64,000 bases of DNA from Sporomusaceae bacterium. GTDB lineage: Bacteria; Bacillota; Negativicutes; UBA1444. The notes below the pieces were generated by a model, which searched no databases, was not told the origin of the DNA, and worked only from the letters and a program-made list of their open reading frames with translations. The stretch covers positions 124,001 to 188,000 of the forward strand of contig JAHDPL010000007.1 in NCBI GenBank assembly GCA_018434355.1, in the 5' to 3' direction. This document shows positions 8,157-16,668 of this stretch, in pieces. The translations under genes and the position numbers were made by a program. The stretch's first letter is position 1, and every line of letters starts with the position of its first letter.

Positions 8157-9839
8157 TTAACGCCGTTCATCGATCATGGCAGGCAAAGGTGTCGTATCCA
8201 GCCTTGTTTCAAAGGTGCGGTCCCAAGGCAGGCTAGCCGCGACTCGCCAATTGGCAATCGCATACGTGCCATGCGCGGGAGTTGGTAAGGCAAACAGGCT
8301 GTTTTGCCACTGCCGCTCGACCAACTGGGGAAAGATGCCGGTCAACTGCAGTTCGATCCGCCGATTGACTTTGTTTCGCGCTGACTGCAAGTCATAGGGA
8401 TTGATTTGCTGCCGTTGCAGGGAATCGTTCAGAATCGGGCGAAAGCTCTTTTGATAGTACCAGTCGTCAAGCATCCGCTCCGCCAGGAAACTGATCCTCT
8501 GGAGATCTCGGTTCAAGGGGGCGTTTTGAGAGCCGGCATGATTTCCACTAAGCACCATGGCAGCCTGGGTCACTGCCGTGCCGATCGAGTTGCTGGCGGT
8601 GTTCCAACCGGCGTAAGCAATCAGACGGTGAAGCGGTGCGCCATTTTGTTGCAGCGAAGGCAAAAAGGTCTGGTCGGTCCGCCAGTCGGCCGCCAGGTCC
8701 ACCAAGGCGACTTGCTTGCCGCTTACCAGCCAGTCCTTGACCAAGGCTGCGGATTTAGCCGTATCGGCGCTGCGGCTGCGAGCAGAACCGGCATGAATGA
8801 CCAGGATATAGTCAGCGCTCGAAAAATCGCGACTTAGCTCTGCATTGCCTATGGCCAGCTTTTCGGCCACGGTACGTGACAGCGGCCCCGGCATGTAGGG
8901 CAGGATCAGGTCAGCGGTCGTCGCTTCGGTATAATGTACGTATACCTTGGTTTTGTTCGCGATAGTGCCGGCAATGACTTGCCCCAACAAACTGAGGGCC
9001 ACTTCATCGGTTCCCCGGGTGACAAAGACTTTGCTTTGCAATAGAGGATTCCGGCTGATCACTGCGTCAAGCCATTGTCGTTCCAGATTGCCCAGACCGA
9101 ACGGGGCGCTGTCATCCTGTCCAAGCACCAACCCGGCAAGAGTTCCTTCCTGTACCAGTTCCAGCAGTTGACTGTTCAATTGGCGGTTGGCCCGGTATAG
9201 ATTGCGGTATCGCTCAATCAGTTCCGGCGGCAGTACTGTTTCCAGCTTGCGCAGCTTTTCCACATCGACCGGGTTTTCAAAGATGCGAATGGTCTCCTGC
9301 AGGATCGACCAATCCGACATCAGGGGCTTGAACCTTTCGGTAAGCGGATTGTCGGCGATGAACAGGCGGGGAATGATGTTGAAGGCAAACAGGCGCACCT
9401 GAGGTTGTTCACGATGAATTGTCCGCAACAATTGAATGGTTGCGGCTGCATCCGCTTGATGGTCGTTTCCCTGACGGGATGCCAGTAAACCGCCATGCAC
9501 CAGCATATCCACCGAGATAATCGCCGCGTCGGAGCGGACTGCTTCTTGCGCCAGCCAGTTTCGTAGCCCGGTGGTATCGCCGGGCTGCCGATAGTTGTCG
9601 AGCAGTTTTGCGGGGGGCAGCGATACCTGTAAATCAGCCATAGATGCCAGTTTTTGCACATAATCGGTGCAGGGAGGGCGACTGTCTAACGGCGCCAGTG
9701 CGATCGTGAAGCGGGGAGTCGGCGGTTTCGGCATGACCGGAGTTGCCGTATGCATAAGATTATTTTGCAATAATAATGTCCAGCTTGCGCCGACAAAAAT
9801 AATAATCAGGCCTAAATGAATAAAAAAACCGCGAATCAT
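8157..9839 (-). CDS. DUF4127 family protein, membrane-anchored
   Basis: This 560-residue protein of unknown function carries the DUF4127 start APLDSRPPCTDYVQKLA after one N-terminal membrane helix (FIHLGLIIIFVGASWTLLL). The bulk is therefore probably outside the cytoplasmic membrane. Conserved-looking blocks include IISVDMLVHGGLLASR and LVLGQDDSAPFG. The family is known only as a conserved domain of Firmicutes and some other bacteria. The gene stands alone on the minus strand, convergent to NlpC/P60 and divergent from rsmD. I infer an envelope-associated role from topology only. Confidence 0.8.
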   Translation of the reverse strand: MIRGFFIHLGLIIIFVGASWTLLLQNNLMHTATPVMPKPPTPRFTIALAPLDSRPPCTDYVQKLASMADLQVSLPPAKLLDNYRQPGDTTGLRNWLAQEAVRSDAAIISVDMLVHGGLLASRQGNDHQADAAATIQLLRTIHREQPQVRLFAFNIIPRLFIADNPLTERFKPLMSDWSILQETIRIFENPVDVEKLRKLETVLPPELIERYRNLYRANRQLNSQLLELVQEGTLAGLVLGQDDSAPFGLGNLERQWLDAVISRNPLLQSKVFVTRGTDEVALSLLGQVIAGTIANKTKVYVHYTEATTADLILPYMPGPLSRTVAEKLAIGNAELSRDFSSADYILVIHAGSARSRSADTAKSAALVKDWLVSGKQVALVDLAADWRTDQTFLPSLQQNGAPLHRLIAYAGWNTASNSIGTAVTQAAMVLSGNHAGSQNAPLNRDLQRISFLAERMLDDWYYQKSFRPILNDSLQRQQINPYDLQSARNKVNRRIELQLTGIFPQLVERQWQNSLFALPTPAHGTYAIANWRVAASLPWDRTFETRLDTTPLPAMIDERR

Positions 9840-9935
9840 GCGTCCTCCAGCTGTGAAAGTATTTTCATACGTTGACTTTTCGGGTAATATATTAGTGTTG
9901 AAATGATGTCTGGGATGGTTGGTGGGTTTGCAGAC

Positions 9936-10523
9936 GTGAGAATTATTGCCGGAACAGCAAAAGGAATCAGACTGAAAGCGCCAAAAGGGATGAATACCAG
10001 GCCAACGGCGGATCGGGTGAAAGAATCGGTTTTCGGAATTTTGGCCGCTAACCTTGTTGACGCCGAGGTCCTCGACCTATTTGCCGGCACCGGAAATCTG
10101 GGACTTGAAGCGCTGAGTCGGGGAGCGGCTTCGGCAACCATGGTGGATAAAAATATTCAAAGCATAAAGATCATCATGGAAAATGCCATATTGACCGACT
10201 TGGTCAGAGCAACCATAATTTGCCGGGAAGATGTGTTGGCAGCGATAAGGCGATTTCAGGCGACAGGAAAATCGTTTGATTTGATTTTTTGCGATCCTCC
10301 TTATAATCTGGGTTTTGCGGCTAAAGTTCTCAGCTGCCTGGAAGCGAACGATGTCCTGCGCCAGGGTGGGATATTCATTCTGGAACACTCCCGACATGAA
10401 AAACTTCCTGAAGGATTAAAGAGGATTGTTGCATATCGTAGCGAATTTTATGGAGAAACCGTAGTGAGTTTTTTCACGAAGCAGGAGGGAAATAATAGTG
10501 AGAATTGCAGTGTGCCCGGGTAG
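9936..10523 (+). CDS. rsmD: 16S rRNA (guanine(966)-N2)-methyltransferase RsmD
   Basis: RsmD methylates G966 of 16S rRNA using S-adenosylmethionine. The family N-terminus RIIAGTAKGIRLKAP, the SAM motif DLFAGTGNLG (47-56) and the N6/N2 methylase motif DPPYN (120-124) are clear. GTG 9936 is preferred because it gives the family N-terminus and has GGTGGG 9 bases upstream; in-frame ATGs at 9903 and 9915 would add 7-11 residues. The last 26 bases overlap coaD, as in many Firmicutes where rsmD-coaD form a coupled pair. Confidence 0.94.
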   Translation: MRIIAGTAKGIRLKAPKGMNTRPTADRVKESVFGILAANLVDAEVLDLFAGTGNLGLEALSRGAASATMVDKNIQSIKIIMENAILTDLVRATIICREDVLAAIRRFQATGKSFDLIFCDPPYNLGFAAKVLSCLEANDVLRQGGIFILEHSRHEKLPEGLKRIVAYRSEFYGETVVSFFTKQEGNNSENCSVPG

Positions 10524-10983
10524 CTTTGACCCGGTGACACGCGGCCATCTCGATATTTTCGAGCGGGCGGCAAAGATGTTCGACCAGGTGATTGTTGCTG
10601 TGTTTCATAATCCCGGCAAACGCCCGGTTTTTTCCATGGAAGAACGGGTGCAGATGTTGCAGGATGCGACCCGCCACATCCCGAATATACAAGTGGACTG
10701 TTTTTCAGGTCTATTGAACGAGTATGTCCGGGCTCGCAACACCAATATCATTGTTCGTGGCCTGCGGGCGCTTACGGATTTTGAATATGAGTTTCAACGG
10801 GCTTTATTGATCAAGCACGTGGACCCTGATATTGAAACGGTATTCATGATGACCAGCAGCGAATATTCTTTTGTCAGTTCATCGGCGACAAAAGAACTGG
10901 CCAAGTTTGGCGGCTCGATTCGCGGACTGGTTCCGGCCAACGTGGAAGGGCAGATTGTTCGCCGGCTGAATGACCGGGCGTAA
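10498..10983 (+). CDS. coaD: Phosphopantetheine adenylyltransferase
   Basis: CoaD makes dephospho-CoA from ATP and 4'-phosphopantetheine, the penultimate step of CoA synthesis. The 161-residue protein has the nucleotidyltransferase motif GSFDPVTRGHLD and the C-terminal SSSATKEL-FGGSIRGLVP block that binds ATP. The start is GTG with AGGAGGG upstream, inside the end of rsmD. CoA supply fits the nearby acetate kinase and fatty-acid genes. Confidence 0.97.
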   Translation: MRIAVCPGSFDPVTRGHLDIFERAAKMFDQVIVAVFHNPGKRPVFSMEERVQMLQDATRHIPNIQVDCFSGLLNEYVRARNTNIIVRGLRALTDFEYEFQRALLIKHVDPDIETVFMMTSSEYSFVSSSATKELAKFGGSIRGLVPANVEGQIVRRLNDRA

Positions 10984-11000
10984 GAAAGGATGTGGCGTTC

Positions 11001-11519
11001 ATGAAAGTCGAAGAGATTCTGGAAGAAATGGAAAATATCCTGTTGGAGTCAGGGCGAGTTCCTTTTACGAACAAGCGGTTGGTAGAAGAAGACGACATGG
11101 CCCGTCTGATTGATGAATTGCGTGATGCGATGCCTTCCCAACTGGTTGAGGCAGGTCGTATCGTGAGTGATCGGCAGCGTATTTTAGAAGAAGCCCAACA
11201 AAAGTCTGATGAGATCATTCAACAAGCTAAAGCATACCACAGCAAGCTGACGGATGAAAACCTGATTACCCGGCAAGCGCAGGAACAGGCCAATGAAATT
11301 GTGACCAACGCACGCAAGGAATCGGAACAGACGTTGCGGGAAGCGGAGGAAAAGGCCGCCGACATGATGGCAATCGCACAGAAGAATGCACAGGAATTGG
11401 CGATGGATGCCATGGTCTACGCGGATCAGGTGTTCAACCTGGTCGAGACCAACTTGTCGCAGTCGTTGGATACGGTACGCAAAGGGCATGATGAATTGAA
11501 ACAGCAGTTTCGTAAATAA
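11001..11519 (+). CDS. Coiled-coil protein, ATPase-subunit/DivIVA-like, function unknown
   Basis: A 172-residue, charged protein that is almost wholly predicted coiled coil from about residue 35 on, with repeats such as EEAQQKSDEIIQQAK and AEEKAADMMAIAQKN. It has no signal peptide or membrane helix. The pattern resembles proteins often annotated as ATPase or H+-ATPase subunit H-like, or DivIVA-like, but I see no diagnostic motif. ATG 11001 matches the start of conserved sequence, after an AAGAAAGGA site. It lies 17 bases after coaD and converges on tmcAL. Coaxial packing with coaD suggests one operon. Confidence 0.75.
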   Translation: MKVEEILEEMENILLESGRVPFTNKRLVEEDDMARLIDELRDAMPSQLVEAGRIVSDRQRILEEAQQKSDEIIQQAKAYHSKLTDENLITRQAQEQANEIVTNARKESEQTLREAEEKAADMMAIAQKNAQELAMDAMVYADQVFNLVETNLSQSLDTVRKGHDELKQQFRK

Positions 11520-11535
11520 AGCCTAGCGATTTTCA

Positions 11536-12786
11536 TTAATGATTTGGCAGAAAAATGGCGGATTGGCGAAAGTCGAGGCCGCCTTTTCTCTGCGCAGTGC
11601 TTGGCAGGCTGAGGCAGAACAGGTCGGTCGCCGTAATGTCAACGGCAAGCATCGACTGTAGCGGCGAAAACTCTTTTGTATGATAGTTGCGAGAGTTTAG
11701 CGCCGAAGTTGTTTTGGTGATTACCGAAATGCTGTCCAGATCGTTTATTTTGCGCAGTGCGGCCCGACCGTGGCTGTTTAGGGCAAGAACCCGGGCATAT
11801 AGCGGGCCTGATGCGTCGAATGCTGAGATTTGCTCACGCTGGGTTCCCAGTAACAGGTGTACAAGCAATCGCTGCAGACGGGAGTAAGGATAGCGCTTTG
11901 TTTTTATCACTTCCAGCAGTTCGGGCAAGTTTCCGACGTTTCGCGCCGCAAGTTTTATGCGGTTTTCCAATCCTTCCGATATTTCGGGCGTTGCCAACAA
12001 TTCTTTGTCGGACAGGCTTCGTAACTTTGCCAGAATGATATTTTCCAGCTTGCTGATTTGGGCCGGCGCCGCACCGGCATCGAGCAGTGATTCCAGGATG
12101 GCGGCAGTCGCGGTTGGTAGGGCGGCATGGAGCGCCGGTGTCACGCTGCCTGACAGAAGCAGTTGATGACGGATTGCTGTCGCGCTGGCAAAACCGTCAG
12201 AGAGATCTTTGTCGTGAAACCCGCTGCCGATTCGGCGCACCGGTAGCGGACGTATGGCCGGAGCATATCGGGCCAGGGCGCGAAGATATTCCACTGCCAA
12301 GATATTGTTGGGCGAGATGATAAAGTCGCGTGCTGTATAACCGCCTGCGACCAAAGCATCCGCCAAGGCGGCGGCGTAATTTTTTCCCCGGGACAGGCCA
12401 AGTTTTAATTTTTCACCGACCTGTGGGTCGTCCAGACCGGCTGCTGCTGCAGAGAGGCAGTCAAGATCGGAATTTTCGGCGCCGAAGGAGAGATAGTCAA
12501 CGATACCCAGACGGCTAAGCAGGCGAATGCCACCGACAGCAAAGTACTGGGCGCTGCGGACGGCAAAGACGGCCGGCAGTTCCAGCACCAGGTCGACGCC
12601 TGACTTTACGGCCGCTTCGGCTCGACGCCACTTGTCGATGATTGCGATTTCACCGCGCTGGGTAAAATGCCCGCTCATCACGGCGATCACTGTATCGGCC
12701 TGCGCCAACTGCCTGGCGTGTTGCGCCTGATACGCATGGCCCTTGTGAAAAGGGTTGTATTCTGCGATGATCCCTACGGTTTGCAT
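11536..12786 (-). CDS. tmcAL: tRNA(Met) cytidine acetate ligase TmcAL (YlbM family)
   Basis: TmcAL activates acetate with ATP and transfers it to the wobble C34 of elongator tRNA-Met, forming N4-acetylcytidine. The 416-residue product begins with the nucleotidyltransferase signature GIIAEYNPFHKGHAYQ and continues with VMSGHFTQRGEIA, as in YlbM. The size is normal. It uses free acetate rather than acetyl-CoA in Bacillus, which is notable because acetate kinase is the divergent neighbour; their 5' ends are 120 bases apart. Confidence 0.93.
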   Translation of the reverse strand: MQTVGIIAEYNPFHKGHAYQAQHARQLAQADTVIAVMSGHFTQRGEIAIIDKWRRAEAAVKSGVDLVLELPAVFAVRSAQYFAVGGIRLLSRLGIVDYLSFGAENSDLDCLSAAAAGLDDPQVGEKLKLGLSRGKNYAAALADALVAGGYTARDFIISPNNILAVEYLRALARYAPAIRPLPVRRIGSGFHDKDLSDGFASATAIRHQLLLSGSVTPALHAALPTATAAILESLLDAGAAPAQISKLENIILAKLRSLSDKELLATPEISEGLENRIKLAARNVGNLPELLEVIKTKRYPYSRLQRLLVHLLLGTQREQISAFDASGPLYARVLALNSHGRAALRKINDLDSISVITKTTSALNSRNYHTKEFSPLQSMLAVDITATDLFCLSLPSTAQRKGGLDFRQSAIFLPNH

Positions 12787-12814
12787 TGTTAGTTTGTTCC
12801 TTTTGTAATATAAT
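12786..12814 (+). promoter_or_regulatory. SigA promoter for ackA
   Basis: TTGTTA (12786-12791), a 17-base spacer and TATAAT (12809-12814). The -35 box begins at the first base of the divergent tmcAL start codon. The leader would be about 86 bases. Confidence 0.7.
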
Positions 12815-12906
12815 TACTTAGACGTATGTTTCGGGCGGAAAAGCAAATTATCCTGCCGGGATCGAAGATTGGTTCGATTCATTATTTATTTTGGGAGGTA
12901 AAAAAG

Positions 12907-14112
12907 GTGAAAGTACTCGTTGTAAACTGTGGTAGTTCCTCGCTCAAGTATCAATTGTTCAACATGGAAGATGAAAGCGTATTGGCCAAAGGACTGGTCG
13001 ACCGGATCGGCCTCGATGGTTCGGTGCTAAACCATCAGCCGACAGGAAAACCGAAAGTGCCGCTGACGGCCGAAATCAAGAATCATACGATTGCGATCAA
13101 AATGGTGCTTGAGGCATTGGCTCACCCCGAATACGGCGTTGTTTCCAGTATTGAAGAAATCGATGCGATTGGCCACCGAGTGGTGCATGGCGCAGAAAAG
13201 TTCAGCGATTCGGTCCTGATCTCGCCTGCTGTTTTGGCAGCATTGGACGAATTTACCGAATTGGCGCCGCTGCACAACCCGCCCAATATTGCCGGCATCA
13301 ATGCCTGTGCTGAGATATTGCCTAGCGTTCCGCAAGTCGGTGTTTTTGACACCGCATTCCATCAAACGATGCCCAAGCATGCCTTCCTGTATGGGATTCC
13401 TTACGAAGCGTACAAGAAGTACGGAGTTCGTCGCTACGGATTCCACGGGACTTCGCATAAATATGTTTCCCAGCGTGCAGCAGAGATGATCGGCGACCAC
13501 ATGAGCAATCTGCGGATTATCACCTGTCACCTTGGCAATGGCGCCAGCATCACGGCGATCAAAAACGGCAAATCAATCGATACCAGCATGGGTTTCACCC
13601 CGCTGGAAGGGTTGGTCATGGGAACCCGCTGCGGCGATATCGACCCGGCGATCCCCCCTTATCTGATGCGCAAAGAAGGTATGACGCCTGACGAAGTCGA
13701 TACCTACCTGAACAAAAAATCCGGCGTGCTCGGATTGTCCGGTCTGTCCAGCGATTTCCGCGATCTCGAAGAAGCAGCCGACAAAGGCAATGAGCGGGCG
13801 CAACTGGCAATTGACGTTTTTGCCTATACGGTGCGCAAATATATCGGCAGTTATGCTGCGGCAATGGGCGGGGTCGATGCCATCGTATTTACCGCCGGCC
13901 TGGGCGAGAACTCGCCGCGTATGCGCGACCAAATCTGCAATGGCCTTGAGTTTTTGGGAACGCGGGTTGATGCTGCCAAGAATGCAGGACGCGGCAAAGA
14001 GCAGGAAATCAGCGTCGATGGATCGAAAGTGAAGATTTTTGTCATTCCGACCAATGAAGAATTGGTGATTGCCAGAGATACCAAAACGATCTGTTTGCCG
14101 TTGGTCAAGTAG
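12907..14112 (+). CDS. ackA: Acetate kinase
   Basis: AckA makes ATP from acetyl phosphate, the substrate-level phosphorylation step of acetate fermentation. The 401-residue protein has the N-terminal motif [13 protein letters not shown], the [14 protein letters not shown] signature, the phosphate loop GNGASITAI and the C-terminal [16 protein letters not shown] 12907 is chosen because GGGAGGT lies about 8 bases upstream and the protein then starts as the family does. No pta gene is next to it; the next gene has its own consensus promoter. Confidence 0.97.
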   Translation: MKVLVVNCGSSSLKYQLFNMEDESVLAKGLVDRIGLDGSVLNHQPTGKPKVPLTAEIKNHTIAIKMVLEALAHPEYGVVSSIEEIDAIGHRVVHGAEKFSDSVLISPAVLAALDEFTELAPLHNPPNIAGINACAEILPSVPQVGVFDTAFHQTMPKHAFLYGIPYEAYKKYGVRRYGFHGTSHKYVSQRAAEMIGDHMSNLRIITCHLGNGASITAIKNGKSIDTSMGFTPLEGLVMGTRCGDIDPAIPPYLMRKEGMTPDEVDTYLNKKSGVLGLSGLSSDFRDLEEAADKGNERAQLAIDVFAYTVRKYIGSYAAAMGGVDAIVFTAGLGENSPRMRDQICNGLEFLGTRVDAAKNAGRGKEQEISVDGSKVKIFVIPTNEELVIARDTKTICLPLVK

Positions 14113-14117
14113 TATTC

Positions 14118-14146
14118 TTGACAAGCTTTGACTGCATCGCTATAAT
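14118..14146 (+). promoter_or_regulatory. Perfect-consensus SigA promoter for yceD-rpmF
   Basis: TTGACA (14118-14123), a 17-base spacer and TATAAT (14141-14146) match the vegetative consensus in all twelve positions. The expected start site near 14153 is only about 12 bases before the TTG start codon. Confidence 0.9.
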
Positions 14147-14164
14147 GGGTAAGGTGATTGACCC

Positions 14165-14635
14165 TTGATTAAAGTGGATGTTTCTCAAATTCTCGCGCAT
14201 GTCGGCGATAATCAACCTTTTTCGCTGGTTGTCGATGCCGCTGCGATTGGCGAAACTTCACCCTGGTTCGGCGGGGATATCACTATTTCCGGCGAAATTG
14301 TCAATCTGGGAAATGCATTCCGCTTAAATGCCCGGATTAGCGGGCAAGCGACATTAGAATGCGGTCGATGCCTTACTGTATTCGAACAACCAATTGATTT
14401 TTTTCTGGAAGAAGAACTGGAAACTGAGGAAATCGATCCGGTTTCCGGCGTGGTTGATATTGCAGAAACGATTCGCACAGCATTGATTTTTCATGAACCG
14501 ATGCAACCGCTTTGCAAAGAAGAATGCAAAGGTCTCTGTTATCATTGCGGTGCTGACCGTAATCAGCATGAGTGCAAGTGCGATCAACAGGCGATTGACC
14601 CACGTTTGGCTGGATTGAGCCGTTTGCTTGAATAA
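14165..14635 (+). CDS. YceD family protein (DUF177)
   Basis: This 156-residue protein belongs to DUF177/YceD, nearly always encoded next to rpmF and linked in other organisms to 23S rRNA or 50S biogenesis. It has the GRCLTVFEQP segment, an acidic stretch and a C-terminal Cys cluster CKEECKGLC-YHCG-CKC that may bind zinc. The start is TTG, with AAGGTG 8 bases upstream; no better start is available. Function is inferred from family and neighbourhood. Confidence 0.9.
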   Translation: MIKVDVSQILAHVGDNQPFSLVVDAAAIGETSPWFGGDITISGEIVNLGNAFRLNARISGQATLECGRCLTVFEQPIDFFLEEELETEEIDPVSGVVDIAETIRTALIFHEPMQPLCKEECKGLCYHCGADRNQHECKCDQQAIDPRLAGLSRLLE

Positions 14636-14647
14636 TGAATTGTGAAG

Positions 14648-14665
14648 ACTCTATATATATAGAGT
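14648..14665. repeat. Perfect 18-base AT-rich palindrome before rpmF
   Basis: ACTCTATATATATAGAGT is self-complementary. It lies between the yceD stop and the rpmF ribosome binding site and can form a hairpin in the mRNA or bind a dimeric regulator. Confidence 0.6.
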
Positions 14666-14689
14666 GGCACGTGAAGGAGGTGTAATGAC

Positions 14690-14869
14690 ATGGCGGTACC
14701 CAAGCGGAAACTATCGAATTCACGGAAAAATCGGCGTCGGGCGAATTGGAAACTCACAGCTCCCAATCTTTCGGCCTGCCCACATTGCCACGAACTGAGA
14801 ATGCCTCACCGGGTTTGTCCGGAATGCGGTTATTATGACGGTAAAGAAGTTGTCAAAAAGGCCGAATAG
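14690..14869 (+). CDS. rpmF: Ribosomal protein bL32
   Basis: A 59-residue 50S subunit protein. The start MAVPKRKLSNSRKNRRRANW is the L32 signature, and C30-x2-C33 and C43-x2-C46 form the zinc-binding knuckle. It is therefore the zinc-containing form rather than the Cys-free paralogue. The ATG has an excellent AAGGAGGTG site, and a terminator follows. Pairing with yceD is universal in this phylum. Confidence 0.98.
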   Translation: MAVPKRKLSNSRKNRRRANWKLTAPNLSACPHCHELRMPHRVCPECGYYDGKEVVKKAE

Positions 14870-14899
14870 GTCAATGCAGTGCATGCTGTAATAAAGAAT

Positions 14900-14929
14900 G
14901 GATCAGGGGTTGCCTGATCCTTTCTTTTT
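14900..14929 (+). terminator. Rho-independent terminator after rpmF
   Basis: An 8-bp stem (GGATCAGG with CCTGATCC), a 5-base loop and TTTCTTTTT. Confidence 0.9.
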
Positions 14930-14981
14930 ATGTTCGTTTCAATGTTTGTGAGCATTTTTTGATGGATACGGAAGTAAGGAT

Positions 14982-15977
14982 GTGAATCGAATCATGGTCG
15001 AAGAAGTCTACCCGTCAATTTTTCGTATGGAAATTCCGATTCCGCGCAGCCCATTGAAAGCTACAAACTCTTATGTGATTAAAGGCGCCGAGCGAACGCT
15101 GCTGATTGACAGCGGGCAAAACTGTGAAGAGAGTCTCGCGGCGATTCGGGCCGGACTGTCTGAGCTTTCGGTCGACCTGGCGCAGACTGATATTTTTGTT
15201 ACTCACATGCATGCCGATCATTCTGGTTTGTTGCCATTTTTGCGACAGGAAGGCACGCGCTTTTTTGCTTCTGCAGCAGATGCGGATGTTATTAATCATA
15301 TGTTTACTGAAGCAGACCCATTGGAGTCGCTGCGAGTCGCCGCCTGTGAAAATGGATTCGCGCCGGAAGAAGCTGCTGCCGCCATTCGACGTCATCCAGG
15401 CAATGATATCGGTTCCAGGGATGCTTTGCAGTTTGAGACGGTTGTGGATGGAGCTGTTTTTGCGGCGGGGCCATTCCGCTTCCGCTGCATTGCTACGCCG
15501 GGGCACACGCAGGGACATATCTGCCTGTATGAAGCGGATCATAAATTATTGATATCTGGCGACCATATTTTGGGCGATATCAGTCCCAACATCACGTATT
15601 ATTGGGGCGAGCAAAACCCTCTCCAACAGTTTTGGCGTTCGTTGCGGCTGGTTGAAGGCCTCGATGTGAAAAAGGTTTTGCCGGGTCACCGTCGATTATT
15701 CGATGATTGCCACGGCAGGATCGAGGAGTTGTTTACCCACCATCGGCATCGCCTGGACGAAGCCTATGCAATCGTAAAAACCGAGCCGATGACAGGTTAC
15801 CAGGTCGCGGCCGGCATGACCTGGGATATGGTCTATCGAACCTGGGACGAAGTGGCGCCGGTGCAAAAATTCTTTGCCACGGGGGAAGCGTTGGCCCATC
15901 TGCGATATTTGATGGCGGAAGGAAAAGTCGCTTGCGAACAGCGCGGTGGTCGTTATCTGTACTCGCAAATTGCCTGA
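14982..15977 (+). CDS. MBL-fold metallohydrolase
   Basis: A 331-residue metallo-beta-lactamase-fold protein of the glyoxalase-II-like group. The di-metal signature THMHADHSG is intact, followed by TPGHTQGHICL and the metal-bridging Asp in LISGDHILGDISP. A C-terminal helical extension (about 230-331) resembles the BLACT winged-helix domain of such hydrolases. The substrate is probably a thioester or glutathione-like conjugate but is unknown. GTG 14982 is used with GGAAG 7 bases upstream; ATG 14994 is a possible alternative. The gene is bracketed by terminators and so monocistronic. Confidence 0.85.
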   Translation: MNRIMVEEVYPSIFRMEIPIPRSPLKATNSYVIKGAERTLLIDSGQNCEESLAAIRAGLSELSVDLAQTDIFVTHMHADHSGLLPFLRQEGTRFFASAADADVINHMFTEADPLESLRVAACENGFAPEEAAAAIRRHPGNDIGSRDALQFETVVDGAVFAAGPFRFRCIATPGHTQGHICLYEADHKLLISGDHILGDISPNITYYWGEQNPLQQFWRSLRLVEGLDVKKVLPGHRRLFDDCHGRIEELFTHHRHRLDEAYAIVKTEPMTGYQVAAGMTWDMVYRTWDEVAPVQKFFATGEALAHLRYLMAEGKVACEQRGGRYLYSQIA

Positions 15978-15988
15978 ACTTTATGTTG

Positions 15989-16018
15989 AAAACCGGTCGA
16001 TGGCCGGTTTTTTTATTT
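15989..16018 (+). terminator. Rho-independent terminator after MBL-fold gene
   Basis: AAAACCGG pairs with CCGGTTTT, followed by a long T-rich tract (TTTTTTTATTTTTTTT). Confidence 0.9.
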
Positions 16019-16027
16019 TTTTTACTA

Positions 16028-16056
16028 TTGCGTTCAAAACCATATGCCGCTATAAT
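16028..16056 (+). promoter_or_regulatory. Promoter for the fapR-plsX-fab operon
   Basis: TATAAT at 16051-16056 with TTGCGT 17 bases upstream (16028-16033). The weak -35 box and the perfect -10 box suit a regulated promoter. The start site would be near 16063, inside the proposed FapR site. Confidence 0.6.
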
Positions 16057-16059
16057 TTT

Positions 16060-16076
16060 ATAGTAGCAGATAATAA
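16060..16076. promoter_or_regulatory. Candidate FapR operator
   Basis: ATAGTA-N5-TAATAA lies at the predicted transcription start of fapR. From memory, Bacillus FapR sites have half-sites TTAGTA and TACTAA with the same 5-base spacing, so 10 of 12 half-site bases match. FapR represses its own operon until malonyl-CoA releases it; the position just downstream of the -10 box fits repression. Confidence 0.5.
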
Positions 16077-16105
16077 TATCAAGTGATATAAATGGTGTGG
16101 TGAAG

Positions 16106-16663
16106 ATGGCGCGTCAAGCCAAAAAGCTTCGGCATGAACAACTCAGACATTTGATTGAGCATTCGCCGTTTGTGACGGACGAAGAACTGGCGACTCGATT
16201 TGGCGTCAGCATCCAGACCATCCGGCTGGACCGAATGGAGATGGGGATTCCCGAACTGCGGGAACGGACCCGTCAGGTGGCGCAGGAAGCGCATACCAAT
16301 CCCAAGGCGATTGCCAGCCAAGATATGGTTGGAGAAATCCTTGATCTTGAATTAGGCAAGACCGGCATTTCCACGTTGGTCGTCACGCCACAGATGGTAT
16401 TTGAAAAGACGCATCTGGCGCGCGGGCATCATATTTTCGCGCAGGCCAATTCACTGGCGCTTGCCGTGATGGATGCGCCGGCCGCAGTCACCGGAGTCGC
16501 GAACATCAAGTTCAAGGCGCCGGTCCGTGAAGGGGAACGACTGGTGGCCAAAGCGGAAATCGTCAGAACGCGCGGCAACAAAAATTTTATTTGGGTTAAG
16601 ATTCGTTCCGGTGCACACGAGGTATTCCGAGCCAAATTTATAATGGTTACACTGGAAGGATGA
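16106..16663 (+). CDS. fapR: Transcription factor FapR, malonyl-CoA-responsive repressor
   Basis: FapR represses fatty-acid and phospholipid synthesis genes and is released by malonyl-CoA. The 185-residue protein has an N-terminal helix-turn-helix (EELATRFGVSIQTIRLDRMEMGI) and a C-terminal hot-dog domain that binds the ligand (GHHIFAQANSLALAVM, then KFKAPVREGERL). The length matches Bacillus FapR. The ATG start is chosen over two upstream GTGs; the ribosome binding site is weak (GGTG). It is the first gene of the plsX-fab cluster, as in Bacillus. Confidence 0.95.
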   Translation: MARQAKKLRHEQLRHLIEHSPFVTDEELATRFGVSIQTIRLDRMEMGIPELRERTRQVAQEAHTNPKAIASQDMVGEILDLELGKTGISTLVVTPQMVFEKTHLARGHHIFAQANSLALAVMDAPAAVTGVANIKFKAPVREGERLVAKAEIVRTRGNKNFIWVKIRSGAHEVFRAKFIMVTLEG

Positions 16664-16668
16664 CAAGC

